Source of the DNA: Thermoflexales bacterium
GTDB lineage: Bacteria > Chloroflexota > Anaerolineae > J036 > Brachytrichaceae
NCBI GenBank assembly: GCA_019694215.1
Contig: JAIBCK010000021.1
Location: 1 to 42,904, forward strand
Direction of reading: 5' to 3'
Length of the DNA: 42,904 nt
Positions 1 through 8,262 of the stretch are shown here, one piece after another (the stretch's first letter is position 1; each line of letters starts with the position of its first letter). The notes under the pieces are model-generated. The model did not search any database and was not told where the DNA came from. It saw nothing but the letters and a program-made list of their open reading frames with translations. A program made the translations under genes and the position numbers.

Positions 1-309
1 AGCGATCATGCTCAGGAAGCGCTCAGCGACCTCGTCTACGTCGAAGTGCCGCGCGTCGGCGCGACGTTCAAGGCCGGCGATGCATTCGCCGTCGTCGAGT
101 CCGTCAAGGCAGCGTCCGACGTGTATGCCCCCATCGGTGGCACCGTCGTCGAAGCCAACAGCGCACTCGAGTCCTCGCCTGAGACGATCAACAAGGACCC
201 CTACGGCGCCGGCTGGCTGGTGAAGCTGCGCCCGAGCAACGTCGCCGAAGTCGAGCACCTGCTCGATGCCGCCGCCTACGAGAAGCTCCTCCAGGAAGAA
301 GAGCACTAA
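1..309 (+). CDS. gcvH: Glycine cleavage system H protein, 5'-truncated by the window edge
   Basis: GcvH carries the methylamine group of glycine on a lipoyl arm between the P, T and L proteins of the glycine cleavage system. The frame is open from base 1, so the N-terminus (about 25-30 residues) lies outside the window; 102 residues remain. The family hallmark [12 protein letters not shown] is present, with the lipoylated lysine codon at 106-108. The following [25 protein letters not shown] is the standard lipoyl-domain end of GcvH (quoted here only as the region at about 148-216). The stop TAA at 307-309 lies four bases before gcvPA, so the two are surely co-transcribed. An internal ATG at 46 falls inside the lipoyl domain and is not the start. 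Confidence 0.95.
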   Translation, partial: SDHAQEALSDLVYVEVPRVGATFKAGDAFAVVESVKAASDVYAPIGGTVVEANSALESSPETINKDPYGAGWLVKLRPSNVAEVEHLLDAAAYEKLLQEEEH

Positions 310-313
310 TCGC

Positions 314-1678
314 ATGAACTACATCCCGCATACGGAAGCCGAGCGCCAGCACATGCTGGATGTCATCGGCGTGAAATCCATCGAGGACCTGTTCGACGCC
401 GTCCCCGAGAAGGTTCGCTTTCCGAAGCTCAAGCTGCCCGAGCCGCTGACCGAAATGGAAGTGGCCTGGGAGATGCAGAGCCTCTCCGACGCGAACGCCG
501 ACGTCAATCACTACGCCTGCTTCCTCGGCGCTGGCGCCTATAACCACCACGTCCCGTCGCTGGTCGATCACCTCATCCGCCGCGGCGAGTTCCTGACGGC
601 GTACACGCCCTACCAGCCGGAAGTGAGCCAGGGCACGCTGCAGGCCATCTTCGAGTTTCAGTCGATGATCGGCCAGCTCACCGGCATGGAGATCGCCACC
701 GCCTCGCACTACGACGGTGCCACGGCCTTCGCTGAAGCCGTCTCGATGTCTGTCAACACCACCCACCGCAACAAGGTGTTGATTTCGGCCGGTGTGCATC
801 CGATGTATCGCCAGGTCGTGCGCACCTACACCCAGTTCCTGGACGGCGTCCAGGTCTCCGGTGACGAGGTCGATGCGACGGGCTTCAAGAGCATCGATGC
901 GCTGGTCGATCTGATCGACGACGACACCGCGGCACTGTGTGTGGCCAACCCCAACTTCTTCGGGCAACTCGAAGCGCTGGAAGGGCTGGCTGAGCGCGTG
1001 CACGCCAAGGGCGCGCTCCTGGTGTTGACGGTGAACCCGACCTCACTCGCCCTGTTCAAGACGCCGGGCGACTACGGCGCCGACATCGTCACAGGCGAGG
1101 GTCAGCCCCTCGGTGTGCCGATCAGCTACGGGGGCCCCTTCGTTGGCTTCTTCTGCACCCGCCGCGAATACATGCGCCGCATCCCCGGCCGCATCGTCGG
1201 CGAGACGGTTGACCGCGAGGGCAAGCGCGGCTACGTGCTGACGCTGAAGACGCGCGAGCAGGATATCCGCCGCGAGAAGGCGACCAGCAACATCTGCACC
1301 AACCAGGGCCTGATGGCGCTGTGCGCGACGATCTACCTCAGCGTGATGGGCAAGAACGGCCTCAAGCAGGTCGCCAACCTGTCGTATCAGAAGGCGCACT
1401 ACGCCGCCCAGCGCATCGCGACGCTCAAGGGCTTTACGGTCCACGATCAGGGTCCGTTCTTCCACGAGTTCGTCGTGAAGTGCCCGGCGCCCGTCTCGGA
1501 GATCAACGCCCTGCTGCTCGACGACTTCGACATGATCGGCGGATATGACCTCGGGCGCGACTATCCGCACCTCAAGGATCACATGCTGATCTGCTGCACG
1601 GAGCAGAACACGCGCGACGAGATCGACGAGCTGGTCGATGCCCTCGACGCCGCGCGCGACGAGCTGGCCCAGGCCTGA
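314..1678 (+). CDS. gcvPA: Glycine dehydrogenase (decarboxylating) subunit 1
   Basis: This is the N-terminal half of the two-subunit P-protein, which with GcvPB decarboxylates glycine and loads aminomethyl onto GcvH. The product is 454 residues, the normal size of GcvPA. It begins MNYIPHTEAERQHMLDVIG, the typical start of the family, and contains the expected stretches VNHYACFLGAGAYNHHVP, YTPYQPEVSQGTLQAIFEFQ and ATSNICTNQGLMAL. An upstream in-frame start at 266 would overlap gcvH by 44 bases and adds residues foreign to the family, so 314 was chosen. The catalytic PLP lysine is in GcvPB, which is not downstream: a strong terminator follows and the next gene is unrelated. gcvPB must therefore lie elsewhere or before gcvH. 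Confidence 0.95.
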   Translation: MNYIPHTEAERQHMLDVIGVKSIEDLFDAVPEKVRFPKLKLPEPLTEMEVAWEMQSLSDANADVNHYACFLGAGAYNHHVPSLVDHLIRRGEFLTAYTPYQPEVSQGTLQAIFEFQSMIGQLTGMEIATASHYDGATAFAEAVSMSVNTTHRNKVLISAGVHPMYRQVVRTYTQFLDGVQVSGDEVDATGFKSIDALVDLIDDDTAALCVANPNFFGQLEALEGLAERVHAKGALLVLTVNPTSLALFKTPGDYGADIVTGEGQPLGVPISYGGPFVGFFCTRREYMRRIPGRIVGETVDREGKRGYVLTLKTREQDIRREKATSNICTNQGLMALCATIYLSVMGKNGLKQVANLSYQKAHYAAQRIATLKGFTVHDQGPFFHEFVVKCPAPVSEINALLLDDFDMIGGYDLGRDYPHLKDHMLICCTEQNTRDEIDELVDALDAARDELAQA

Positions 1679-1699
1679 CGCGCGCCACTCTCGAACCTG

Positions 1700-1734
1700 A
1701 CGCGGCCCGGAGCCCCCGGGCCGCGTTTCTTTTT
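1700..1734 (+). terminator. Intrinsic terminator after gcvPA
   Basis: A perfect 11-bp stem (ACGCGGCCCGG at 1700-1710 pairing with CCGGGCCGCGT at 1716-1726) with a 5-base loop is followed by the T-rich tract TTTCTTTTT. It ends the gcvH-gcvPA transcript. Confidence 0.93.
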
Positions 1735-1782
1735 CGCAGTTCCCCGCGCGACACGGCAGGCCGCGCGCGACGCCCGCGGGAG

Positions 1783-1788
1783 TACCAT
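1783..1788 (+). promoter_or_regulatory. Putative -10 element of lhgO (leaderless)
   Basis: TACCAT ends 6 bases before the lhgO ATG. No Shine-Dalgarno sequence is present. The spacing places the transcription start at or next to the start codon. Confidence 0.5.
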
Positions 1789-1794
1789 CCGGGC

Positions 1795-2994
1795 ATGACC
1801 ATCCATGATTTTGCGGTCGTGGGCGGCGGGCTGGTCGGGCTCGCCACGGCGCGCGGCCTGCTCACCCGTTTCCCCGGCAAGAGCCTCGTCCTGATCGAAA
1901 AGGAAGACCGTTGGGCCTTTCACCAGAGCGGCCACAACAGCGGGGTGATCCACTCCGGCATCTACTACCGGCCGGGCACGTTGCGCGCCAAACTGGCCGG
2001 TGAGGGCAATCGGCGCATGGTCGCCTTCTGTCAGGAACACGGGATCGCCCATGACGTGTGCGGCAAGGTCATCGTAGCAACCGAAGAGCGTGAGCTTCCA
2101 CAGCTGGACAAACTCTTCGCGCGCGGGCAGGAGCACGGCCTGGACGTGCGCATGATCGGGCCGGAGGAACTGCGCGAGCGTGAGCCGCACGGCACCGGTC
2201 TGAAGGCCATCCACGTCCCCTCGGCCGGCATCGCCGACTACAAGGGCGTGGCCGCAAAACTGGTTGAGCTCAGCCGCGCCGCAGGCGGGGACCTGCGCCT
2301 GGGCGTCAGGCTCAAGCGCATTACCCACCAGCCCGATGCCGCGACGCTCGAGACCAGCCAGGGCGACCTGCGCGCCCGCTTTGTCATCACCTGTGGCGGG
2401 CTGCACGCCGACCGCATCGCGTTGCAGGCCGGTGCCGAGCTGGATGCCCGCATCGTCCCGTTCCGTGGCGAGTACTTTCATCTCAGCGAGGGGAAGCACC
2501 ACCTGGTCAACCACCTGATCTACCCGGTTCCCAACCCCGATTTCCCGTTTCTGGGCGTGCACTTCACGCGCATGATCGACGGCGAGCGTCACTGCGGCCC
2601 AAACGCCGTCTTCACGCTTAGCCGCGAGGGCTACACGAAACTGGATGTCAACGTTCGCGATGCGCTGGAGGCGATGGCCTTTCCCGGCTTCCAGCGCCTG
2701 GCGGCGCGCAACTGGCGGATGGGGTGGGAGGAAATCGTGCGCTCCTACAGCAAGGCGCGCTTTGTGCAGACGCTGCAGCGGCTGATTCCCGAGGTGCGCG
2801 CCGAGGACCTCACGCCGTCGCCGGCCGGGGTGCGCGCGCAGGCCCTCACGCCGCAGGGGGCGCTGGTCGACGACTTCCTCATCGTCAACGGGCCGCGCGC
2901 CATGCACGTGTGCAACGCGCCATCCCCAGCCGCCACCTGCTCGATCGTGATCGGCGAAGAAATTGCCCGACGTACCGAAGCGCTTGCCGGCTGA
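1795..2994 (+). CDS. lhgO: L-2-hydroxyglutarate oxidase (FAD-dependent, DAO fold)
   Basis: LhgO oxidises L-2-hydroxyglutarate to 2-oxoglutarate, removing a metabolic by-product or acting in lysine/glutarate catabolism, and passes electrons to the membrane or oxygen. The 399-residue product starts with an FAD dinucleotide-binding motif VVGGGLVGLATARGLL (about residues 8-23) and an E at the end of the second strand. It then has HQSGHNSGVIHSGIYYRPG, the diagnostic signature of this family rather than of generic DAO oxidases. The C-terminus holds the second FAD segment (GVRAQALTPQGALVDDFLI and NAPSPAATCSIVIGEEIA). It is monocistronic: a terminator precedes it, and a hairpin with a convergent gene follows. 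The start is supported by the -10 at 1783. Confidence 0.93.
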   Translation: MTIHDFAVVGGGLVGLATARGLLTRFPGKSLVLIEKEDRWAFHQSGHNSGVIHSGIYYRPGTLRAKLAGEGNRRMVAFCQEHGIAHDVCGKVIVATEERELPQLDKLFARGQEHGLDVRMIGPEELREREPHGTGLKAIHVPSAGIADYKGVAAKLVELSRAAGGDLRLGVRLKRITHQPDAATLETSQGDLRARFVITCGGLHADRIALQAGAELDARIVPFRGEYFHLSEGKHHLVNHLIYPVPNPDFPFLGVHFTRMIDGERHCGPNAVFTLSREGYTKLDVNVRDALEAMAFPGFQRLAARNWRMGWEEIVRSYSKARFVQTLQRLIPEVRAEDLTPSPAGVRAQALTPQGALVDDFLIVNGPRAMHVCNAPSPAATCSIVIGEEIARRTEALAG

Positions 2995-3082
2995 GTTTCA
3001 CCGAACGCTCATCCCACCTTCACGTCGCTCTCAGTGCGGGGAGCGATAAACGGGATGTTCGTGGTTACTCCAACCTTTTGTG

Positions 3083-3124
3083 ATCAGGGCGACGGCCGGG
3101 CACCGTTGCCCTGATTGCGTTTTC
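3083..3124 (+). terminator. Probable terminator after lhgO
   Basis: ATCAGGGCGACGG (3083-3095) pairs with CCGTTGCCCTGAT (3103-3115), 13 bp with one G-T pair, followed by TGCGTTTTC. The T tract is modest and runs into the 3' end of the convergent channel gene. No T tract is present in the opposite direction, so it serves lhgO only. Confidence 0.65.
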
Positions 3125-4175
3125 AGCGCTCGCGGTTGGCGTCGACCAGCCCCTGGATGCTCTCCGGGCTGCCAAAGACCGCGATGGCGTCGCCGACTGC
3201 CACCGTGATGCCATCGGCGGGATGCATATCGGTGGTGCCGGCCCGGCGCACCATGACCATGCTCAGGTTGTAGGCCTGTTCGAGGTCGCCCACGCTGCGG
3301 CCGGCCAGCGCCGAGCCGGCCGTGATCTCCAGCTGCGTCAGCCCCAGGGTCTGCCCGCCCAACGTCAGGGGTTGGTTTGCGTCCAGACCCGCGGCCGATG
3401 CGGCGAAGAACGGTGCGGCCAGGCTGGTCGCGCTCATCGCCGTGAAGCCAAACTGCGCGCGCAGGGCCTCGGCAAAATCGTCGTCGAAGATGCGCACGAT
3501 CACCTCGACCGAGGGGTTGAGCGCGCGCGCCTTGAGCGCGATTTTGAGGTTCAGCGCATCGTCCTGCACCGCGAGCACGATCGCGCGGGCGCGCCGGATC
3601 CCCGCGCCCTCCAGCACGCTGTCGCGCGAGCCATCGTCCATGATGACGGCGACATCGCGTTGGCGGATCGCCGCGACGAGGTCCTCCTTGGGCTCGCGCT
3701 CGATCACGACGATCTCCCGACCCATGTCGCGCAGCCGGTTGGCGATGCGATACCCGAGGTGCCCGAGACCGACCAGCACCGTGTGTGATTTCAATGTCGA
3801 GGCGATGGCCATCTCCCACTCCTTGCTGCGTGAACGACGGTTGAAGAACTGCACACCAAAATCAGCCAACCCAAATCCCAGCACGCCGAGGCCGAGCAGC
3901 GGCATGACGAAGTAGAACACCCGCAGCCCACCTGTCTGCGGGAAGCGATCCCCGCCCTGAAAGAAGACCAGCTGCGTCATGCGGTAGAGCGTCTCGCCGA
4001 AGTTGCTGTGCTCCTCGTCAGGCGGCTTGGGCACCCACGACCAGATCAGCGCGCCCAGCACGATCAGGGCGGCAAAGGCGAGCAGCGAGAACTTGAACTC
4101 GTCCAGCAGCAGCAGCGTGTCGCGCCAGCCGGCGCGCAGGCGGCGACGCAGGGAGGGTTTGGCCGGTGTCCCCAT
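3123..4175 (-). CDS. Two-TM ion channel subunit with RCK (TrkA-N/TrkA-C) domains
   Basis: The 350-residue protein has the layout of a ligand-gated potassium-type channel. A TM helix (FSLLAFAALIVLGALIWSW, about 24-42) and a pore-like loop come first, then a second TM helix (VFYFVMPLLGLGVLGFGLADFG). Next is an NAD-binding RCK domain with VGLGHLGYRIANRL and an acidic strand end (VVIERE), and last a TrkA-C domain ending at the C-terminus. The pore loop reads QLVFFQGGDRFPQTG and lacks the TVGYG potassium filter, so ion specificity is uncertain. Longer in-frame starts reach into the divergent gene; ATG at 4175 was chosen because it is preceded by a -10-like TAGACT with 7-base spacing. It faces lhgO convergently without overlap. 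Confidence 0.85.
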   Translation of the reverse strand: MGTPAKPSLRRRLRAGWRDTLLLLDEFKFSLLAFAALIVLGALIWSWVPKPPDEEHSNFGETLYRMTQLVFFQGGDRFPQTGGLRVFYFVMPLLGLGVLGFGLADFGVQFFNRRSRSKEWEMAIASTLKSHTVLVGLGHLGYRIANRLRDMGREIVVIEREPKEDLVAAIRQRDVAVIMDDGSRDSVLEGAGIRRARAIVLAVQDDALNLKIALKARALNPSVEVIVRIFDDDFAEALRAQFGFTAMSATSLAAPFFAASAAGLDANQPLTLGGQTLGLTQLEITAGSALAGRSVGDLEQAYNLSMVMVRRAGTTDMHPADGITVAVGDAIAVFGSPESIQGLVDANRER

Positions 4176-4182
4176 GACCGCC

Positions 4183-4188
4183 AGTCTA
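4183..4188 (-). promoter_or_regulatory. Putative -10 element of the RCK channel gene
   Basis: On the minus strand TAGACT ends 7 bases before the ATG at 4175. It matches 4 of 6 bases of TATAAT and lies back to back with the promoter of the divergent phosphodiesterase gene. Confidence 0.4.
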
Positions 4189-4203
4189 GCCCAGCCGCAT
4201 TTG

Positions 4204-4209
4204 TACAAT
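4204..4209 (+). promoter_or_regulatory. Putative -10 element of the phosphodiesterase gene (leaderless)
   Basis: TACAAT ends 6 bases before ATG 4216, with no ribosome-binding sequence between. It is the clearest member of the leaderless pattern in this window. Confidence 0.6.
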
Positions 4210-4215
4210 GACGGC

Positions 4216-5487
4216 ATGCTCAATGCGCACTCGCGCTCGCTCATCGATGCCAGCACCTGGAAGGGCCCCTTCATCCGACCGCGTTACGACGCGTATTGCT
4301 TTGCCAACCTGCCGTCGGCGATCGAACGCGCATTGACAGGGAAGGGCGAGACCGCCCTGCCGGCGCAGGCGTTGGCCGGCCTGCCCGCACAGCCCGATGC
4401 CGTCATCCTGCTCTTTCTGGATGCCTTCGGTTGGCGCTTCTTCGAGCGCTATCGCGAGCGTTCGGCCTTCCTCAAGCACTTCATGGGGCCGTCGGGTGTG
4501 GCGTCGACCATGACCTCGATGTTCCCCTCCACGACCTCGGCGCACGTCACGGCCATTCACACCGGCCTGGCCCCCGGCGCGTCCGGCGTTTACGAGTGGT
4601 TTATGAACGAGGACAGCCTCGATGCCACGATCGTGCCCTTGCCCTTCTGCTTCGCCGGCGACCGTGCGCGCGATACGCTGCTCGAACGCGGCTTCACCGC
4701 GGACAGGCTCTTCCCGCCGGACAACCTGTATCGCCGGCTGCAGAAGGCCGGCGTCGACAGCTATGTCTTTCATCCCTCGGACTACTCGCGCGGGGCCACC
4801 GGAAAGTGGCTGTACTCGCTGCCGCATGTCGTCGACTACAAGGTGCTGCCCGAGGCGCTGGTCAAACTCGAACGCTGTCTGTCGCGGCAGCGCCAGCGCT
4901 CGTACTACTTCCTGTACTACCCCGAACTCGACACGCTCCTGCATCAGTATGGCCCCGACACAGATGAAGTTGACGCGTTGGCCGAACAGCTCTTCTTCAC
5001 CCTCGAGCGCTTCTTTGAGAGGTTGGCCGGCCGGCATCCGAACACCTGGCTACTGGTCACCGCCGATCATGGTCAGACCGCCGTGGACCCGAAGACCTGT
5101 CTGTACTTGAATGAGCGCGTGCCCGGCATGGCGCGCTGGATGCGCACCCGTGCCAATGGCGAGCCCATCTGGCCGTCGGGCTCGGCGCGCGACACGTTCT
5201 GGCACCTCAAGCCCGAGCGCGTCGACGAGGCCGCGCAGGCCCTGGCCGGCGTTCTGGAGGGCCGCGCCGAAGTGATCCGCACCTCGGCGCTGATGGAGCA
5301 GGGCTTTTTTGGCCCCGTCGTCGGGGATGTCTTCCGCGCGCGGGTGGGGGAGCTGACCATCCTGCCCTACGCGCGCGAAACCGTGTGGTGGAAGGTGCCC
5401 GGCGTGTATGAGCAGCGCCTGCTTGGCCATCACGGCGGCCTCACCCGTGACGAGATGGAGATTCCGCTGCTGGCCTGCGCGCTCTAG
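4216..5487 (+). CDS. Type I phosphodiesterase/nucleotide pyrophosphatase-family hydrolase
   Basis: The 423-residue protein belongs to the alkaline-phosphatase superfamily, which uses two metal ions and a Thr/Ser nucleophile to cleave phosphomono- or diesters. The metal and catalytic residues can be followed in order: D in LLFLDAFGW (about residue 75), the nucleophile Thr in FPSTTSAHVTAIHTG (about 105), D and H in ELDTLLHQYG, D and H in TADHGQT, and the last H in LLGHHGGLTRDE near the C-terminus. There is no signal peptide, so it is probably cytoplasmic. The substrate cannot be read from sequence; nucleotide pyrophosphate or phosphonate esters are options. The ATG at 4216 is set by the -10 at 4204; longer frames run into the divergent gene. 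Its TAG stop overlaps that of the next gene by four bases. Confidence 0.87.
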   Translation: MLNAHSRSLIDASTWKGPFIRPRYDAYCFANLPSAIERALTGKGETALPAQALAGLPAQPDAVILLFLDAFGWRFFERYRERSAFLKHFMGPSGVASTMTSMFPSTTSAHVTAIHTGLAPGASGVYEWFMNEDSLDATIVPLPFCFAGDRARDTLLERGFTADRLFPPDNLYRRLQKAGVDSYVFHPSDYSRGATGKWLYSLPHVVDYKVLPEALVKLERCLSRQRQRSYYFLYYPELDTLLHQYGPDTDEVDALAEQLFFTLERFFERLAGRHPNTWLLVTADHGQTAVDPKTCLYLNERVPGMARWMRTRANGEPIWPSGSARDTFWHLKPERVDEAAQALAGVLEGRAEVIRTSALMEQGFFGPVVGDVFRARVGELTILPYARETVWWKVPGVYEQRLLGHHGGLTRDEMEIPLLACAL

Positions 5488-6734
5488 ATTGTCGCGCCTA
5501 ACGCTCGCGCCTCTTCCATCAGGCTCGGGCTGATGGCGATCTCGCTCAAGGCCAGGGTATTGCGGATGCGCGCCACGCGCGCGTTGCCGGGATCGGGTCG
5601 GCCGCACATGCGCAGCGCCAGCTGCATCGCGCCGGCCTCGTCGGCGGCCGCCCACGGCACCTTGACCCGCCACAGCCCGAGCAGCCCCGAGGTCAGCGCG
5701 TTCATCCGCACGGCGTTCCAATCGACTTTTGACAGCAGCTGCTCGGTGACGACGTCGGCCAGTCCAATCCCGTTTGCATTGCCCCCGGTCTCGGCGCTCA
5801 GGTCGAGGACGACGATGACGGCGATGCGCGGCCGCACGGGATCGGCGACGCCGGGGATGAAGACGCGCCCAATGGTGTGGGTGTCCATCCCGGTGCCGCT
5901 GATGTTCTTGCCCATCTCCTCGACCACCAGCACATCCAGCTCGTCAAAGGGAATGCGCGGCAGCAGCGTCGTGGCGCGCTCGAGCAACGCCGCCTCGGCC
6001 GGCCCGCCAATTTCGGCGCCGCTCAGGCCGTGCAGCTCGGCCGTGTCATGCGCGCCGTTTTCGAGCACGGCCAGGCCGCCGATGACGCGCCCGCGCGTGA
6101 TGATCTCGCGGGCCACCAGCGGGATCAATCGGCGCAGCCCCATCGGCCCGCGCGCGTGCAGGGCCTCGGCCACCGGTTGCTTGCCCAGGCCGATGGCACA
6201 CATCTTGGCCAGCCCGCTCTGAATTGGCCCGCCAAACGAGGTGTGCGGCTTGATCCGATTGATCACCACCGTTGCGTCAGCGTCATAGGCCAGGCGGTCC
6301 ATCCTCACCGGCGCGCCCTCGATCTCGCCGAGGGGCACGGTCTCAAAGTTCGATTGCACGGGGCAGCCGACCGACGTCTCGTCCACACCAAGCTCGGCGA
6401 GCACCGCGCGCTGGCCCTCGGCCGTGGCGCCGCCGTGCGAGCCCATGGCGGGCACGACGAAGGGCTCCGCGCCGCGGGATCGCAACACGCGCGCGGTCTC
6501 GCGCACGAGGGAGGGCAGGTTGGCGATGCCGCGGCTGCCCACACCGATGGCCACCCGCATCCCGGGGCGGAGCGCGTGATCCGCAAAACGGGAGATCGCA
6601 GCCTCTACCGCGCGCGGCAAATCCGCGACGCGCGGCGTCGGCCAGTCGAAGTGGACGGGCCGCAGGGGTGGGACGGCGACAGGCGGAAAGCGCTGCAAGT
6701 CGCGCGTGACGGGATCGAGGTGCATCGATGGCAT
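5484..6734 (-). CDS. LarA-like (DUF2088) nickel-pincer family protein
   Basis: The 416-residue product resembles lactate racemase LarA, whose family uses a nickel-pincer nucleotide cofactor for hydride-transfer racemisation or epimerisation of 2-hydroxyacids. Residues matching the pincer-binding pattern can be proposed: H in AMGSHGGATAEGQ, H in NRIKPHTSFGG, K in QSGLAKMCAIGLGKQ, and H in VAEALHARGP. These matches come from memory of the family, not from an alignment. No larB, larC or larE is present here, so the cofactor would have to be made from genes elsewhere. ATG 6734 was chosen because TATCAT lies 6 bases upstream on the minus strand; ATG 6725 is an alternative. The gene is divergent from the LCP gene, with only 34 bases between start codons. 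Confidence 0.75.
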   Translation of the reverse strand: MPSMHLDPVTRDLQRFPPVAVPPLRPVHFDWPTPRVADLPRAVEAAISRFADHALRPGMRVAIGVGSRGIANLPSLVRETARVLRSRGAEPFVVPAMGSHGGATAEGQRAVLAELGVDETSVGCPVQSNFETVPLGEIEGAPVRMDRLAYDADATVVINRIKPHTSFGGPIQSGLAKMCAIGLGKQPVAEALHARGPMGLRRLIPLVAREIITRGRVIGGLAVLENGAHDTAELHGLSGAEIGGPAEAALLERATTLLPRIPFDELDVLVVEEMGKNISGTGMDTHTIGRVFIPGVADPVRPRIAVIVVLDLSAETGGNANGIGLADVVTEQLLSKVDWNAVRMNALTSGLLGLWRVKVPWAAADEAGAMQLALRMCGRPDPGNARVARIRNTLALSEIAISPSLMEEARALGATI

Positions 6735-6740
6735 GCAGCG

Positions 6741-6746
6741 ATGATA
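6741..6746 (-). promoter_or_regulatory. Putative -10 element of the larA-like gene
   Basis: Minus-strand TATCAT ends 6 bases before ATG 6734. It lies 9 bases from the oppositely facing -10 of the LCP gene, so the two polymerases would collide. Confidence 0.5.
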
Positions 6747-6755
6747 GCGCCGGGC

Positions 6756-6761
6756 TACAAT
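6756..6761 (+). promoter_or_regulatory. Putative -10 element of the LCP gene (leaderless)
   Basis: TACAAT ends 7 bases before ATG 6769; no Shine-Dalgarno sequence is visible. Confidence 0.6.
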
Positions 6762-6768
6762 TCCGGCG

Positions 6769-8262
6769 ATGGCTGGCGGTCGAACTCGACCTCTCGAAGG
6801 CGCACTCATCGCGCTCACCCTGGTGTCTGTGGCACTGGGCATCGGTGCGCCCCTCGGCGCCCCGTCGGGTGCGTCCGCCATCGGCCTGCCGGCCAGCCCT
6901 CGCCCCGGCCAGACGCCGGTCGCGCTGGCGCGCGCACCGGTGCCCGGGCAAGCGACGGCGACGCCTCAACCCGGCAGCGCACCCGCGCCCGCTGCCGTGG
7001 GCGCGCCAACCGCATTGCCAACGGTCGATCCCAAGCGCGCCATCACAGCTGAAAAGATCGAGCAGAACATCAAGATCGAGCAGGGCGACGCCGAGCTGAT
7101 CCGGCAGGCGCCCGGCACGATCAACATTCTGCTGATGGGCATCGACATCACGAACGATCGCCGCCTGGCGCGCAGCGATACGGTCATGGTCGCCAGCATC
7201 AATCCGGAAATCCCGTCCGTCAGCATCCTGTCGATTCCCCGCGACTTGCAGGTGCGCATCCCCGGCCGCGGCGAGGACCGCATCAACACAGTCAGCGAAT
7301 ACGGCTATCTGGACAACTACCCGGGCGGTGGGCCGTCCTTTCTCGCGGCGGTGCTGCGCAAGAACTTCGGGATCAGGATCGATCACTACGCGCGCATCGA
7401 CCTGACCGGCTTTATGAAGGTCATCGACGCCATTGGTGGCATCGACGTGCTGGTCGAGTGCGAGGTCAAGGACACCTTCTTCAACGTCAAGGAGCCGGAC
7501 GGCCGGATCATCGACAGCGTGCAGCCAGGGCTGGTGCGCATGTCCAGCGCGATGGCCAACTTCTACGCGCGCTCGCGTTACAGCACAACGGACTTTGATC
7601 GGGCGCGACGACAGCAGCGCATCCTGAAGGCAATCGCGTCAAAGGCCCGCCGCGGTGACATCCTCAACAATGTGCCGGCCCTGATCGCGACGGTGCAGGA
7701 AAACTTTGACACCGATCTGGGGTTGGCGGAGCTGCCCTTTTTCATCGACCTGGCGCGCCGGATGGACGACATCGCGATCAAGCAGCGCGTTGTGACCTTC
7801 CCGGTGGTGGAGAACTATCTGCGCCGCGATGGCGCGATGGTGCTGCGCCCGACCAAGGATGCCATCCCCTTCATCGTCGAGGCGCTCGCGCCGCCGCCGG
7901 TTGCGCCGAAAGGGCAGAGCAGCAAGCGCTACACGCTGGAGATCATCAACAACTCCGGCCGCAAGGACATGGAGCTGCTGGCCGCCGACCGCATGAACGG
8001 CGAGGGCTTCACCGTCGTCGCCGCAAAGGCCGGTGACAAAGTCCAGCCGCGCACGCAGGCAATTGACATCGCGGAGGGGGACCAGAAGCCGGCGCTGACC
8101 TTTCTCGCCCAGTTCTTCGGGCTTGCGACTGCCGATGTCCTCCAGCTGCCGTCTCGGGGGGCGGAGGCGGATGCCCGCCTGGTGCTGGGCCAGGACTACG
8201 AATCCTGCCCGAACACAAGCAGCGCGGCACGGGAACGCCCAACGCTCCCGGCCAAGCCCTAA
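6769..8262 (+). CDS. LytR-CpsA-Psr (LCP) family cell-envelope transferase with LytR_C domain
   Basis: LCP enzymes transfer lipid-linked glycopolymers to peptidoglycan or other cell-wall acceptors on the outer face of the membrane. The 497-residue protein has one N-terminal membrane anchor (LIALTLVSVALGIGAPL, about 14-30), then a Pro/Ala-rich linker to about residue 90. The LCP catalytic domain follows (about 115-310), with the conserved arginines and aspartates in RSDTVMVASINP, SIPRDLQVRIPG and DFDRARRQQRILKA. A LytR_C domain starts at YTLEIINNSGRKDMELL (about 386-470). No teichoic-acid genes are nearby, so the polymer is unknown. The gene is monocistronic, and its TAA overlaps the stop of the convergent PPOX gene. 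Confidence 0.92.
   Translation: MAGGRTRPLEGALIALTLVSVALGIGAPLGAPSGASAIGLPASPRPGQTPVALARAPVPGQATATPQPGSAPAPAAVGAPTALPTVDPKRAITAEKIEQNIKIEQGDAELIRQAPGTINILLMGIDITNDRRLARSDTVMVASINPEIPSVSILSIPRDLQVRIPGRGEDRINTVSEYGYLDNYPGGGPSFLAAVLRKNFGIRIDHYARIDLTGFMKVIDAIGGIDVLVECEVKDTFFNVKEPDGRIIDSVQPGLVRMSSAMANFYARSRYSTTDFDRARRQQRILKAIASKARRGDILNNVPALIATVQENFDTDLGLAELPFFIDLARRMDDIAIKQRVVTFPVVENYLRRDGAMVLRPTKDAIPFIVEALAPPPVAPKGQSSKRYTLEIINNSGRKDMELLAADRMNGEGFTVVAAKAGDKVQPRTQAIDIAEGDQKPALTFLAQFFGLATADVLQLPSRGAEADARLVLGQDYESCPNTSSAARERPTLPAKP

Noticed and set aside
1579-2907. Long minus-strand open frame (442 codons) opposite lhgO
   Set aside because: It is antisense to a clear LhgO; its sequence is rich in R, A and Q without any fold pattern, as is normal for shadow frames in GC-rich DNA.
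4003-4215. Extended start of the phosphodiesterase gene at 4003
   Set aside because: It would overlap the divergent channel gene by more than 170 bases; the -10 at 4204 supports ATG 4216.
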